A stretch of DNA of 64,000 nucleotides from Azolla caroliniana (GCA_043228905.1 JBHGNT010000010.1:18166001-18230000); one strand, 5' to 3'; counted from the first letter of the stretch, positions 16,451-28,091 are shown. A program made the numbers and translations. Notes: generated from the sequence alone by a model not told the origin.

Positions 16451-19400
16451 TCACGACATCCGCCCCCACCTAACCGCACATCCACCGGTATGTGCCAAAA
16501 GGGGAACAAAACGCGAGATTTTCGGCCAAGGCGGCCAACCGAGCCCTTGACAACCTCGTGGGCTTGCCTGGCATTGTCTTCCACTTCGAGCAAGTCCACC
16601 CCGTCCACACGAACCACCGTCGCCTTCCGGCCCATCATCTCCGTCGAATGGTCTCGAACCGTCGGCTCCGTCCGATCCGCCACACTTGACGACGTTCGCC
16701 GAGTCGTTGCCTCCACCCGATCCGCCACGTCCACCGTGTTTCCTCGAACCACCGTCTACATCCGGACCGCCGTTTCCGATGCCCGCACTTTCTTCCCCGA
16801 TCGGTCCTCCCGAACGCCGTTGCCGACCCTTTGTCCGCCTCGCATATCCTCCGGATCCGCCTTTTTCGTGCCGCGCACCTCGTCGTGCCGACTCTTCTCG
16901 CTCCGCGCTTGCCTTCCGCAGGCCTCTCTCGGTGCCTTCATCCATTGTGGCCTTCGTCCCCTCGCCGCCACCGTTCGCCACTCTTGGTCTCACGTCGGCA
17001 CTCGCGCCGACCGCCGGAGTCTCTATAGCCGGTGTGGAGGATCCCTCTCGGGCCTTATCTTCGTGGCCGCCGGTCTTAGCCTCTCCGTAGGCCACCTCTT
17101 CCCACCAATCTTCCCTAGCATCGTGCCAGGTCTTGTCGTCGTCGCCTTCCTCCTCGTATTCGCCTCTCGAAGGCGTGATCCGACCGTCATCTTCGGTCGC
17201 TCGATGTGGTTCCTTCGTAGGCATGCTTGTGTCTTGGCCCTCCATCGGCCGTATTGCATGCATCTCGTCTCGCTCTTCCGCCGTAGACCCGACCTCCGTG
17301 TCGGTCTTCTCCTCCTTTGTCGCCGTAGCCCGTCCCGACACGGGCTCGCCGTCTTGGACCCACCCGTCCACCATCTCGTACAGGATATCCGTTCCGGTAA
17401 CCTCGTACGCTCCGGCCTCCGACTCCTCGCCGCCACCCGCCGTCTCTCCGGTCTTATGTTGATCCGCAACCGCCGTAGTCTCTAGAGTGGGTATGGAGGG
17501 TCTCGTTTGTTTCCGTTTTCCCCCCGAACCATGGTCGTCGTGCCCAGTTAGCCTCCATCTCGCGCTTACCGGCTCCCATCGTAACCGTAACCGCAACCGT
17601 AACCGGCCAATCGGTCTAGCCGGCTTCCTTCGGTTTGGGCCCGGTTCGCCGGCCCTTACTCTCTTCCTCTTCTGTGCCGTATTCCGGTCGGGACGGTTCC
17701 CGACTCTTTCCTCGTTTCCGCTCCGGTCCTCTCCGTCGGACCCACCGTATACGCCCATTCCGGGCCCCGCATACTCGTCTTCGTATGCGCTCTCTCCGGG
17801 CCTCACCTCCTCACGGTCACCGCCCATCTCTCCGGTCTCACGTTGGCATTCGAGCACAACCGCCGAAGTCTCCAGCCCCGGTGTCAAGGGGTCTTGCCTC
17901 CGTCCGCTCCAATCTTCCTTCTCGTTTCCGTTGCCCGCCTTGCCGCCGTTACCTCCCGTCGCACTAAGCCTCATGCCGGCACTCGGGCCGGCCATTGGAG
18001 CCTCTAGGATTGGTGTGGGTAAGGACCCGGCACCGCCGCTCGTTGTCTCCGTAGCCGCTTTCGTTCGGACGTCGTTGTCCGCGGCTCCCCCATCTCCGAT
18101 TCCGTAAGCCTCTAGTATGCTTGCCACCACCTCTTCTTCGCCGTTCTCCGCATCATTTTGTTTGCCCGCCTTGCCGCCGCGCCGCCGCCACCGCCCGTCG
18201 TTCTAGGTCTCGTGCCGGCACTCGGGCCGACCGCCGAAGCCTCTAGGGCCGGTGTGTGGAAGGTCGCGGCACCACCGCTCGCCTCCTCTCCGCTCGATGT
18301 TTTGGGCCGCCGTGCCCCGAATCTTCCGCCCACTTTCGAAGTGGCGCTCTCCGCTTTGTAGTCACCGGCCTCATCCTTGGCCGTCCATTCGCCGCAAGAC
18401 GAGAGGGTTGCTCGCTCCGCACCCTCTCCCATGTCGTCGTCGTTTCGGTTGCCCGCCTTGCCGCCGCCACCGTCCGTCACTCTAGGCCTCTCGCCGGCTC
18501 TCGGGCCGGGTGCCGGAGTCTCTAGGACCGGTGTGTGGAAGGTCGCGACACCACCACTCCTCTCGTCCGTAGCCACCTCCATTCGGACATCGTCGTCCGT
18601 GGCTACCCCGTCTTCGGTTTCGCAAGCATCGAGTATGCTTGCCGCCGCCTCTTCTTCGCCGGTCTCGTCCTCATCTCGGTTGTCCGCCTTGCCGCCGCCA
18701 CCGTCCGTAGCTCTAGGTCTCGTGCCGGCACTCGGGCCGACCGCCGAAGCCTCTAGGGCCGGTGTGTGGAAGGTCGCGACACCATCGCTCGTTTCGTCTT
18801 CCTCCTCCATTTCGCAAGCCTCGAGTATGCTCGCGAAATCCTCGTAGAACGTTTCGTGCAACCGCGTCCCGAAACTTCCGCCCACTCTCGAAGTGGCGTC
18901 CATCGCTCCGTAGATATCGGCCTCGTCCATGGCCGTTCTTTTTCCCCGAGATGAGAGGGTCGCTTGCTCCGCACCTTCTCTCGTGTCGTCGTCGTGGTTG
19001 CCCGCCTTGCCACCGCCACCGCCTTTCACCATAGGTCTTACGCGGGCACTCGGGCCGGCCGCCGTGATCTCTAGGAATGACGCGTGTAAGGTCGCGGGAC
19101 CGCCGCTCGTCGATGTAATGTCCGTAGCCACCTCCGCTCGGACGTCGTTGTCCGTGGCTACCCCGCCTCCGTATATGCAAGCATCGGTTATGCTTGCCGC
19201 CGCCTCTTCCGCGGTCTCCTTACCGTTGTCTCGGTTGCCCGCCTTGCCGCCACCACCGTTCTTCTCCCTCGGTCTCACGCGGGCGCTCGGGCCGGCCGTC
19301 GTGGTCTCTTGAACCGGTGCGTGGAAGGTTGCGGCACCGCCGCTTGTCTCCTCCGTACTCGATGATTCGGGCCACCGTGTCCCGAATCCGCCATGTCCGC

Positions 19401-20388
19401 TCGAATAGGCGATCGCCGCCTCACCGTCCCCGACCTCGTCCCCGGTCGTTCCTTTCCCCCATGTCGAGAGGGCGGCTCGCTCCGCACCCTCTCCCGTGGT
19501 ACCGATGTACCATTCTCTTCCGGCCTCCGCATAGGCCCCGTCCTCCATGTGTGAGGAAGCTCCTTCCTCCGCGTCCTCCGATCCGCTCGGGCCCGACCCC
19601 GCAATAAGCCATTCTTCGGCCTCGATTTTCGCCATTACGAGCCCGCACGCCTCCCGTATTAGCGCTTGTAGGTCGAGCCCCTCCAAACCGGTTCGCGATG
19701 AGCCCTCGTCCGGCGGCATGGCGTAGTCGGTCGTCGCTCTCTCTTCTCCCCCGCTCGCGGGCCGTGTTGTGGCCGACCGCCTCGCCTCATGTTGCCGACA
19801 CACCCATTCCACTTCGGGCCACTCCTCGGTGAGACCATGCGCCCCATAATCGTCTTGAAGCTCGAACATGATGTCCAACCTCTCCTCATGATGGACCGTC
19901 TCCAAAAATAGGAGGACTTTGTCCGCCCCCACCGATCTTCGTTCCCACTCCGAGAGTTGAGAGAAACGACGCTCGAACTCTCGGAGTGCCTCTATTGCGC
20001 TCCGATGGCGCCTCGCCGACGCCATCCACCGATCGAACTCTCGCCGACCTCTTACCTCCGATTCCGCGCACCCGTATGCCTCCATTAGAGCCCCTTCAAA
20101 GGACTCCCACGATTCGTGAGCTTCTTGGAGCTCCTTGACCTCCTCGTAGTTTGATGCGGCCGCCGCTCGACGAAAGAACTCTAGCCTCGTCGCTTCGTCC
20201 ACGCCCATCCCCGTCATTTCCGCATCGTAGGCTCTCAAAAATTTTGGGACCTCCTTCCCATCGAACCGGCCGACTAGACGGACCACCCTTTCGACCGCTT
20301 GTTGAGCCGCCTCTCGCCTCGCCCTCTTCCGTCCGGCGTCCATCAAGATCTTTGTCATCATCTCCTCGAAGTCGAAGCCTTCTTCCAT
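16451..20388 (-). pseudogene. Element B Gag with repetitive tail, one frameshift
   Basis: The first part (20388-18112, 758 residues) begins with the clan gag core: REAAQQAVERVV, ALREFERRFSQL, GADKVLLFLETV, LTEEWPEVEWVC. From about residue 290 it becomes diverged tandem units of the type TGEGAERA-LS..GK-TAKDEA, GGVATFHTP-LE-SAVGPSAG-RPR, GGGGKAGNRD and EEEAAASILDAC, repeated about five times. A frame change in a GC-rich run near 18175 interrupts it. The same repeat type continues in the next frame (18130-16451, 559 residues), with LETTAV...KTGE-AGGGEE variants, and ends HTGGCAVRWGRMS in the polypurine tract. There is no zinc knuckle and no enzyme. Because the LTRs look identical, the frameshift may predate insertion, which would mean Gag was supplied in trans. 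Confidence 0.8.
16459..16472 (-). other. Element B polypurine tract
   Basis: The minus strand reads TAGGTGGGGGCGGA directly before the LTR, as in element A. Confidence 0.85.
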
Positions 20389-20408
20389 CTCTTTCTCCCT
20401 TGCCGCCC

Positions 20409-20426
20409 TTCACGTTGGGTTCACCA
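20409..20426 (-). other. Element B primer-binding site
   Basis: The minus strand reads TGGTGAACCCAACGTGAA, four bases inside the LTR end. It is shared with element C except for one base. The priming tRNA was not identified. Confidence 0.75.
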
Positions 20427-20430
20427 AAGA

Positions 20431-21116
20431 TGTCGCGTTGTTACGCGCGTGCGTGGAGAAGGGCGGAACCACGGGGGTCTCGGACTAAGGAGAAGGGGAG
20501 AAGGAATAGGACTTCGGAATGGAGCTTAGCACAAGAAGAGGAAGAATGAACAAGAGGAAGATGGAGGCCAAATGCTCAACAAGATATATTAGAACCGAAA
20601 ACCGATTACAAAATGGCGGCCGCGTAGGCCGCACCGAACGACTATGATAAACCCGAAACCCTAATCCGACGAAGAAGAAAAGAAACCCTAAACGAAACCC
20701 TAACCCTAAAACGAAATGGTATACCTCACTCACACTCAAAATTAAGGCAACCCCCACAATGGTGCTCTTCCTCTCCTTTTATAGCACAAGGAGAGAAGAC
20801 CGTTTTCAAAAAGGGTGCTACAAAATATCCCCTTTCAATCAATGGGGATATTTCCCTTGATTTTAGGGGAGGAGGGAAGGATGGGTCTTAACTCCCACCT
20901 CTACACGAACTACTAAGTACCTATCTCTCTCTCTCACGTGGATGTGCGCGAAAAAGCACATCACCTTTACACTTTACAAATCCTAAGGTGCATTTCTAGC
21001 ACCACACTTATCACTATCGACAAATAGAAATACAACATCTTGATGTGCAACGTTGCACATCGCGGGTTTGCTTACTTCGCTCGGTTTTCCGCCTATGGAC
21101 GAAAATCTTCACGACA
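20431..21116 (-). repeat. Element B 5' LTR
   Basis: It appears identical base for base to the 3' LTR over 686 bp, including the telo-boxes (20655-20713) and palindrome (21042-21061). ACGT follows at 21117-21120. Confidence 0.93.
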
Positions 21117-23612
21117 ACGTGTTCACCCTCACTGAAATCCAGGCCTTGTCCACTACCTTCCACTATGTGTCACATCAGAACACAACCACGACCCTGCGTA
21201 CCCGCAACTGCACAACCACGTCAATCTTGCGTGACCAACGGAACCCGCCAGCCCCGCCCCCCCCCACCTTGCCAACCCCTCTACCCCTCTACCCCCCTAC
21301 CCCTCTACCCCGAGAACCCTCACCCTCCACCCCGGCCGCAACTACCCAACCCTTCCCGCCCACAACCACTGACGACACCCCGCAACCTCGACCCCATAAA
21401 CTCGCCTACCACAATATTCCCAACACCGAAACCCCCGATCGGCCATCACCCGCAACCCCAGTTGTCCCCTGTCAACCCACCATCGCTCTCGCCCAGATGA
21501 CAACCCCGCCACCACCCCACCCGACCTCCGTGCCCTGCTCTACCCCACTCACTGTAGTCATTGCCCACCCTACCCCCTCCCTCGCCATCCCCCCCAAACC
21601 CTTAACCGACATGGTGGCCAACCTCCTCAAGATGACTGCTGTCGTGAACTGTCACCTACTTCAAGTTCATGCACAGGCCCAACAAACCGCCACCGACCAA
21701 CACGAGACCTCTACACGGAACGAGATCTTGGCCGCCGAGGTACGGAGCGCCCTCCATACCAACGTGTGCTAAGCGGCCGCCCATGACCTCCTCAAGCAAG
21801 AACTCCTGACGACGCAAACCCGACACCAACAACTCGCTGACGAGTTCCAACAAGCTCGAACAACCTGGCACCACGACCAAGAACGCATGGCACAAACACA
21901 TGCCGAAGTCTCGGCCGAGTACGTTCGCCTCACCACCCAACACCAACTGACCGAGTCCCGCCTCGTAGCTGTGATGACTGATCTCTCCGAACGGTCCGAG
22001 GCTCTGGCCACCGCCATGGCCACAACTTACCAACTCACGAGCGAGATCACCACCCTCAAGGCAGAACGTGATGCCATGGTCCACCAAGTCGAAGTCGCCA
22101 ATGAACGGAATCGATGTCTCCTCATCAAACACTGCCGCCAGTGCGCCGACCTCGAAAAGGACATCCTCCAACTCCGCACGTCCAAAGTCGCCCTTGAACA
22201 CGCCCTCAACCTCGGCACAATGGACCCCTCCACCGTTCAAACACCTCTCCTTACCTCAACTAGCTCTCCGAATATGATTCAGGCACTCGTGGTGTACGTG
22301 ACCTTGACATCCCTGCTCTCCGAACTTTTCACTGCACCATGTACACCGCGTAGCCTCCTCATCCAAGCCACGTGCGTCCTTCGGTCGTTGGCCGCCACGT
22401 GTCGCGTATTCTTTGACGACGCCACACCCCCAAATCGGCAGACCTTCATCCGAGTACTCCCTGAAGACAACCACGCCCTTGCCCTCTTCATGTTGTACTA
22501 GGAAACCACCGAAGACCCTTCTCCCCTAGCCGGTGACCTCTTCCCCCAACATCTCCCTATTTTGTTCCTCGAAGGTATGGCCTACCTTCACACTGCCCTC
22601 ACCCCCAACTTAGACATCTCCGACCTGATCTATTTCACCTACCCTTCTGATGTCACAATGCAAGTCATCGAAGACCAACTAGCCCACCTCTTCACAACAC
22701 TGGTGTGTTTACACCACATCGCCGACACCCTCACCCGCACCCTATTGGAGAACACTACGATCTCTGTACCCCCTTTCGGTTTCCCCTGGCTAATACGCGC
22801 TTGGCAAACCGCCTGGGACGTCGGGGTTCGTACTCACATATTCAGCATCGAATACGCCGCATTCAACTGGCCCACCGACCTTAAGGCCAACGACATACCA
22901 GAATTAGCCCTATATCTCGACGTCTCTCGCGAGTATCAACTTATGATGTTCGATGAGGCTCGTGCTCGTGCCCTCGTAGCCCCGCACCCCCCTCCCCCCC
23001 CCCGGAGATCAATCTAGAGTGGGACCACGACTCACTTGATGAACTCGACACCCAGCCGCCTCCAAGGCCCCCCCCACCCCCACCGCCTCCCCCACCTACA
23101 AGCCCATCTCCCCCCTCCCCCCCTCGCCACTCGACTCCACACCCTCACCTTAGAGAACACCACGTCCCCGACCACACACACCCCATGTTCGGTGACAACC
23201 CCTTTCGCACACCCCCCTCGGCCCACCCCCTTCCCCCCCTACCACCTAACCCTTTCCCCCTCCACACACGAGTTGTCACCCACCCCGGTCGGACATTCAC
23301 TGAGGCCATCCTCCGCAAACCTCTCCCATTCAACCACCCCCTCACCCACCTGATGCTCCACCAACAACTACCCCCCCCATCTTCACTACACCTCCTTTAC
23401 TCCACACCCTGAGCACCCGATTCAATGTTGCGGCCTTCTACATTGATTTGGTTGACTGTTACCAACTCACCCACGGCCTCCAAATCGCCCTTGATTGCAT
23501 CGAAAGCAGTACCGGTTGGGACACTCGCCTTGATAATCAATCTGCCGCCCCCATCCCCTGGGAGTTCGACTTCTGCGAGACCCCCCTACTCCTCACCCGC
23601 CTCTACACCTAT
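21117..23612 (+). pseudogene. Unknown coding sequence X, block 3 (main part)
   Basis: One frame runs from 21122 to about 22985, broken only by TAA (21770) and TAG (22499). In order it holds an Asn/Thr-rich start, a Pro-rich linker (about 21235-21600), a strong coiled coil (about 21775-22200, including HDLLKQELLTTQTRHQQLADE) and a folded-looking region (about 22560-22975, including LIRAWQTAWDVGVRTHIF). A second Pro-rich region follows. Frameshifts fall in the C-runs at about 22986-23003 and 23371-23378, after which coding resumes (RFNVAAFYIDLVDCYQL). There is no RT, protease, zinc knuckle or other motif I know. C-rich codons distinguish it from the AT-rich elements to the right. It could be an accessory or gag-like ORF of a large unknown element, or a retired host gene. 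Confidence 0.55.
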
Positions 23613-23884
23613 TGACGGGAACTGCACGCTCCGTATACGCAATGCTCGGCCACAACCAAGCTTAGAATCACACACAAAAAACGGGAAATGAAACGCACGA
23701 CACAAAGAAGAGAAGAGTACACAAGATGTTTACGTGGAAAACCCAAACTAGGGAAAAACCACGGCAGCCCACAGGCTGCAAACTATCACTATGCTAGAAT
23801 GTACAACAGTGAGTTCACCGAGGCAACGACCTCGTGCTCATGATCTTCGCCACAGGCGGCAGTTACAACAGAGGCAGCGACCTC

Positions 23885-23912
23885 TTCCTCTCTCTCTCTC
23901 TCTCTCTCTCTG
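23885..23912. repeat. (CT)n microsatellite
   Basis: A CT run lies inside solo LTR L. Confidence 0.9.
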
Positions 23913-24081
23913 TACACGGTTACGCACTATAATCTTGTGCAAAACAAGAATGACCACAACTTACTAAAAGTTTGCCCTAAGTCATATTTATACTAATATG
24001 ACTTTTCGGCTATTTACAAATATAGCCACGATGGACTCTCAGAAACATATTTACGAATATGTCTCTTCATCCGGTAAGCAC

Positions 24082-24351
24082 TTCTCACCGGGTCTGCACC
24101 ATCCGGCTCTCCGTAGCCGGGTACTCCTCATCCGGTTCTCGCCGGGTCTGCACCATCCGGCTCTCCGTAGCCGGGTACTCCTCATCCGGTTCTCACCGGT
24201 TCTGCACCATCCGGCTCTCCGTAACTGGGTACTCCTCATTCGGTTCTCACCGGGTCTGCACCATCTGGCTCTCCGTAGCCGGGTACTCCTCACCCGATTC
24301 TCACCGAGTCTACACCATCTGGCTCTCAGTAGCCGGGTATTCGTCATACGG
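24082..24351. repeat. 54-bp tandem repeat, five copies
   Basis: Units beginning TTCTCACCGGGTCTGCACC start at 24082, 24136, 24190, 24244 and 24298. The exact 54-bp period, a multiple of three, creates an 18-residue repeat peptide in an accidental open frame. It lies in the U3 part of solo LTR L; Copia E has a single related copy. Confidence 0.9.
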
Positions 24352-24425
24352 TTTCGGCCTCGGCCGAGTTTGTTCCTCAACACTATTCTTCTCCCTTCCC
24401 ATCCGGAGGGACCTGTCTCCCAACA

Positions 24426-24940
24426 CCTATTACCCCAAGGTCGCCTCTAAACCCCAAGTCGACATCTTCCTTTACCCCCATGTTTACCGCGATAAGATGA
24501 CTACTTGGGCGGCTGCAAACCCTGCCCCCACTCGAGGATGGCACCACCCCATCACCGACCCCCTCCTCGAACCACCCGACATCCAACCCCCGTGGCGTCT
24601 CCCCTGGTTCGCACACACATCCTTCCGTGAATGGCTCGCCCTTCACCCCCCCGAGCTGCGCACCAGCCCCACCTTTTTTCCCCTCCCTCGCCGTTGGCCA
24701 TGGCATGACTTTAGAGCCGCCCAGGCACGCCTACCCACTCTTCAATTCAACTGGCTGTTGTTCCCCCGACCGAAACCGGCATGATCCGGGTCATGCGAAG
24801 ATTCCTACGTACATACCTTGACGTCCCGGACCCCAACATTCAAGCGAACCTTCACTTTCTACAACTTCTACTCATCCTCCTTGACTCTGGCCCGTACGAA
24901 GCCCCCCCTTCCAACGACACAACCACCCGGCGTGGGACCT
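24426..24940 (+). pseudogene. Unknown coding sequence X, block 4
   Basis: The frame continues as YYPKVASKPQVDIFLYPHVY, through a Trp/Pro-rich stretch (WRLPWFAHTSFREWLALHPP) to 24784. A shift there leads to IRVMRRFLRTYLDVPDPN. It ends against the truncated RNase H of Copia J at about 24940. The true C-terminus was not seen. Confidence 0.5.
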
Positions 24941-27900
24941 CCGTGCTACCTAGGGAAAACATGTAACCGGAAGTTGATCGGCGATCTGATGCATCACCGG
25001 CCCAGTCGGCATCTGTGTAACCGACTAGCTCTTCGGTTATACGTTGCCGGTATAACATTCCTTGGTCCTTCGTGCCGCTTACATACCGCAGTATTCGGTG
25101 TGCGCACTGAAGATGCTCTACGGACGGCTTTTGCATGACTTGGCTAATCACACCGACCGGATAGCTGATGTCGGGTCGGGTGATGGTCAAATATATAAGG
25201 CTTCTGACAATTTGTCGAAACCGTTTCTCATTGCAGGCCGGTCCGGAGTTGGGACAGAGCTTTTGGTTCTAGTCCAGGTGTGTTGAGACAGGTTGGCATT
25301 CTGTCATGCCGAACTTGTACAACATATTCAACACATAGTGTCTTTGTGAGAGCAATATGCAGTCGGGGGTTCGGATCACCTCGATCCCAAGGAAATAGTG
25401 AAGGTCCCCCAGGTCCTTCATCTCAAATGCGTCTGACAGTTGGGACTTGACTCGACTGATTTCATCGAGTTAGGGTCCGATGATGACTAGATCATCACCA
25501 TACAACAGGATGCAAACTGGACCGTCTGGACCTTGCCAGATGAACAACGAAGAGTCGGACTTGGAGGCCGCAAACCCCATCTTATGCAATTGGTGCGTAA
25601 TCTTCACATTCCAAGCTCGAGGGGATTGCTTCAGGCCATAGTGACTTCTTCAGCTGGCATACCGCCGACTTGTTCATCTCCGACTGAAAACTGGGGGGTT
25701 GGTTCATAAAGACCTCTTCTTCAAGATCTCCTTGAAGAAATGCATTCTTCATGTCCATTTGGTGAAGATGCCACCCCCTTGTCGCAACAATCGCTAGCAC
25801 CACACGAACTGTCGTCATCTTTGCTACTGAAGCGAAGGTCTCGTCGTAGTCGATTCCGTGGGTCTACACGTATCCCTTTGCCACTAACCGGGCCTTGTAC
25901 CAATTAACCGAACCATTGACATTGTACTTTATCTTGTACACCCACTTACATCCGATCGGTTTATAGCGTCGGGGAGAGTCAATTAGGTCCCATGTGTCGT
26001 TGGCATCAAGTGCCTACATCTCTTCCTCCATAGCGGCATGCCAATGTGCGTCCTTTGCCGCTTCTACATAACTCTCCGGCTCACGCACTTCTGCCACCTT
26101 GTTCATGTACGCATAGTGATGCGCCATGTACTCATTGTACCCGTACCATATCACGGGGTTCTTTTGGCGGGAAGACTGGCGTAACTTGGTATTACCCGGT
26201 TTGGGGCCCTTCTTGGCCAGGTCGGACTTCGTTCCTGAAGATCCGCCTTCATCTTTTCCGGAGTCGGATTTGCACCGATCCGACTCAGCATTGCCGGTTT
26301 CGTATTCCGACATCTTCTTCCTCCCCTTCTCCTTACGTGTGAACCGTCTCCTCGGTTCCTTGCGCGGGGAGAGCACGGTAGAGTCTCCACTACTTGCCGG
26401 TTCCTCATCCAACTGGTCATCTCGACTCAGCCGCTCATTCAGTCCACTTAACAAATATGAGATCAGACTCTCTTCTAGAGTGCCGACGTCTTCATCTTCT
26501 AGCTGGACCGGTTCAGGCTCACTAGCCTCATCCTCCGGTATTGGGTCGGGGTTGGAAGTCGGAGCCAGTAAGGCATACCATGATGCCGTCTCATCAAACT
26601 CAACATCCCGGCTAACTCGGACCTACTTCGTCCGGGGGGTTATAACATTTATACCCCTTTTGCTCATGCGAGTAACCGACTAGGATGCATTTCTCCGACT
26701 TTGCATCCAACTTCCTCCACTTCTCATCCGGCACATGCACATATGCTATGCTGCCGAATATCCGAAGGTGTCGCAAATTCGGCTTGCGCCCGAAATACAA
26801 CTCATGCACGGACACCTTTTCACTGATCCGGTTTTGGATATAGACGGTCGTCCGAACCACCTCTGCCCAGTAGAATTTGGGCATGCTCTTCTCCTCCAGC
26901 ATGCCCTTGCCGCATTGATAAGTGACTAGTTCTTCCTCTCAGCTACACCGTTCTATTCCGGTGTGTATCCACAACTGAACTCTCGCCAAATTCCTGTTTG
27001 CTGCAATAACTGTTGAATTGGCCAGAAAAATATTCTTTTCCGCCATCCGACCGCAGGCACTTGATCTTCCTCTCCGTTTCCCGTTCAACCAGGCTTTGCA
27101 GGTTCCGGAAACACTCGAAGACTTCGCTCTTCTGCTCAATGAGGTAGATATTTGTGTGCCGGTTGTAGTCGTCGATGAAGGAGACGAAATATCGACTCCC
27201 GCCAAGACTCACGTTCTGTGCCGGTCCCCATACATCCGAATGAGTAAGGTCGAGCTTGTTACGGCTACGGTTTCGTTCGGTGGGGAATGGAAGCCGATGT
27301 TGCTTCTCGAGTTGGCAGGCTTCACATACATGGGCCTTCCGACCACTAATCTTCGGCAAACCGAAAACAACTTGTTTCGTTTGCAAGTCTTGAAGCTGTC
27401 GGTAATTGACATGGCCGATCCGCTTGTGCCAGAGATCAATATCCGATTCAATCTTCTGTCCTTTGGCGAACAACGTGGTGCCGACGTCATTGGTGTTGAG
27501 GATGAACATCCTCCCGTCTCTGCACCCTTGTGCAATGATTTGGCCTTCTTCCTCGATGAAGCACCCGAGGTGCGTAAACCGCACCTGTATCCCCTGGTCG
27601 ACAATCTGTCCAACCCACACTAGGTTCTTCGTGATAGTCAGAACGTGTAATACGTTCATAAGCTTCCCCCTTTGTCTGACGTGGCTCAAAGGAACTTCTC
27701 GATATGCACGATTGGGTGAGGAGTGTCGTCTCTGGTTTCGACAACTCCTGGTTGTTCCGGTTTCTCCAGGAAGGAGAACCAATCTTTGTGGCTCGTCATG
27801 TGATTCGACGCATCGGAATCAACATACCATACTACCTCCGATTTGGAAGTGGTCTTCTTCATCGAATTTGCCTCGTGCTTCATCACCAAGGTTGGCCCCT

Positions 27901-28091
27901 TACTGGTCTTCCCGGTTTCAGATCCTTTCGATCCTTGTGCGTAGTGTGAGCTTTGCCGGTTCTCCCAACCAGTTTTGTCGTATCCAGATCTGTCCGAATC
28001 GGCACGCTTCTTCTAGCACTCGCTTTCTCTGTGGCCCTTTTTGCCACAGTACCAACATTCCATGGTGGATTTGTCTTGCCGGCCTCCAGCG
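24941..28091 (-). pseudogene. Copia J gag end and pol, decayed
   Basis: The zinc knuckle CWYCGKKGHRESEC is at about 28000-28050. The gag-pre-integrase part includes DLWHKRIGHVNYRQL and CEACQLEKQHRLPF (about 27300-27440). The integrase core has HSDVWGPAQ, FIDDYNRH and LRSDGGKEYF. A hydrophilic linker follows (26014-26454), then RT pieces (LHQMDMKNAFLQGDLEEE near 25720) and RNase H (YTDADWAGDASDRRSTSGY near 25000). Frames change many times and stops interrupt, so nothing is made. Confidence 0.85.

Larger units (their letters stand above)
15773..16458 (-). repeat. Element B 3' LTR
   Basis: It reads TGTCGTGAAG...CGCGACA on the minus strand, with a minus-strand TATA box (GCTATAAAAGG, 16118-16128). 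It also holds telo-box motifs in the leader, a CTCTCTCTC run and a 20-bp perfect palindrome near its start. Confidence 0.93.
15773..21116 (-). mobile_element. Element B: very young gag-only Gypsy derivative
   Basis: Both 686-bp LTRs look identical by eye, and a perfect ACGT target duplication flanks the element (15769-15772 and 21117-21120). The primer site, polypurine tract and LTR ends are complete. The 4-kb interior codes only for a gag with a greatly expanded repetitive tail; there is no protease, RT, RNase H or integrase. Its polypurine flank and final codons match element A. I infer a non-autonomous element moved by A-type enzymes. Confidence 0.93.
23613..24425 (-). repeat. Solo LTR L (Copia, E-type)
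   Basis: The 813-bp segment is flanked by perfect CCTAT duplications (23608-23612 and 24426-24430) and ends in CCATCCGGAGGGACC...CCAACA like the LTR of Copia E. Shared blocks with E include the GGGAAAAACCACGG...GCCC stretch, the CT run and CCCTAAGTCATATTTATACT. X reads through in frame when it is removed. Confidence 0.85.

Noticed and set aside
16382-19889. Many long + strand open frames opposite element B's gag
   Set aside because: They are mirror frames produced by GC-rich repetitive coding on the minus strand. They lack motifs, and the gag core reads on the minus strand.
24059-24420. Repetitive + and - strand frames with 18-residue repeats
   Set aside because: They are explained by a 54-bp tandem repeat in solo LTR L, whose period is a multiple of three.
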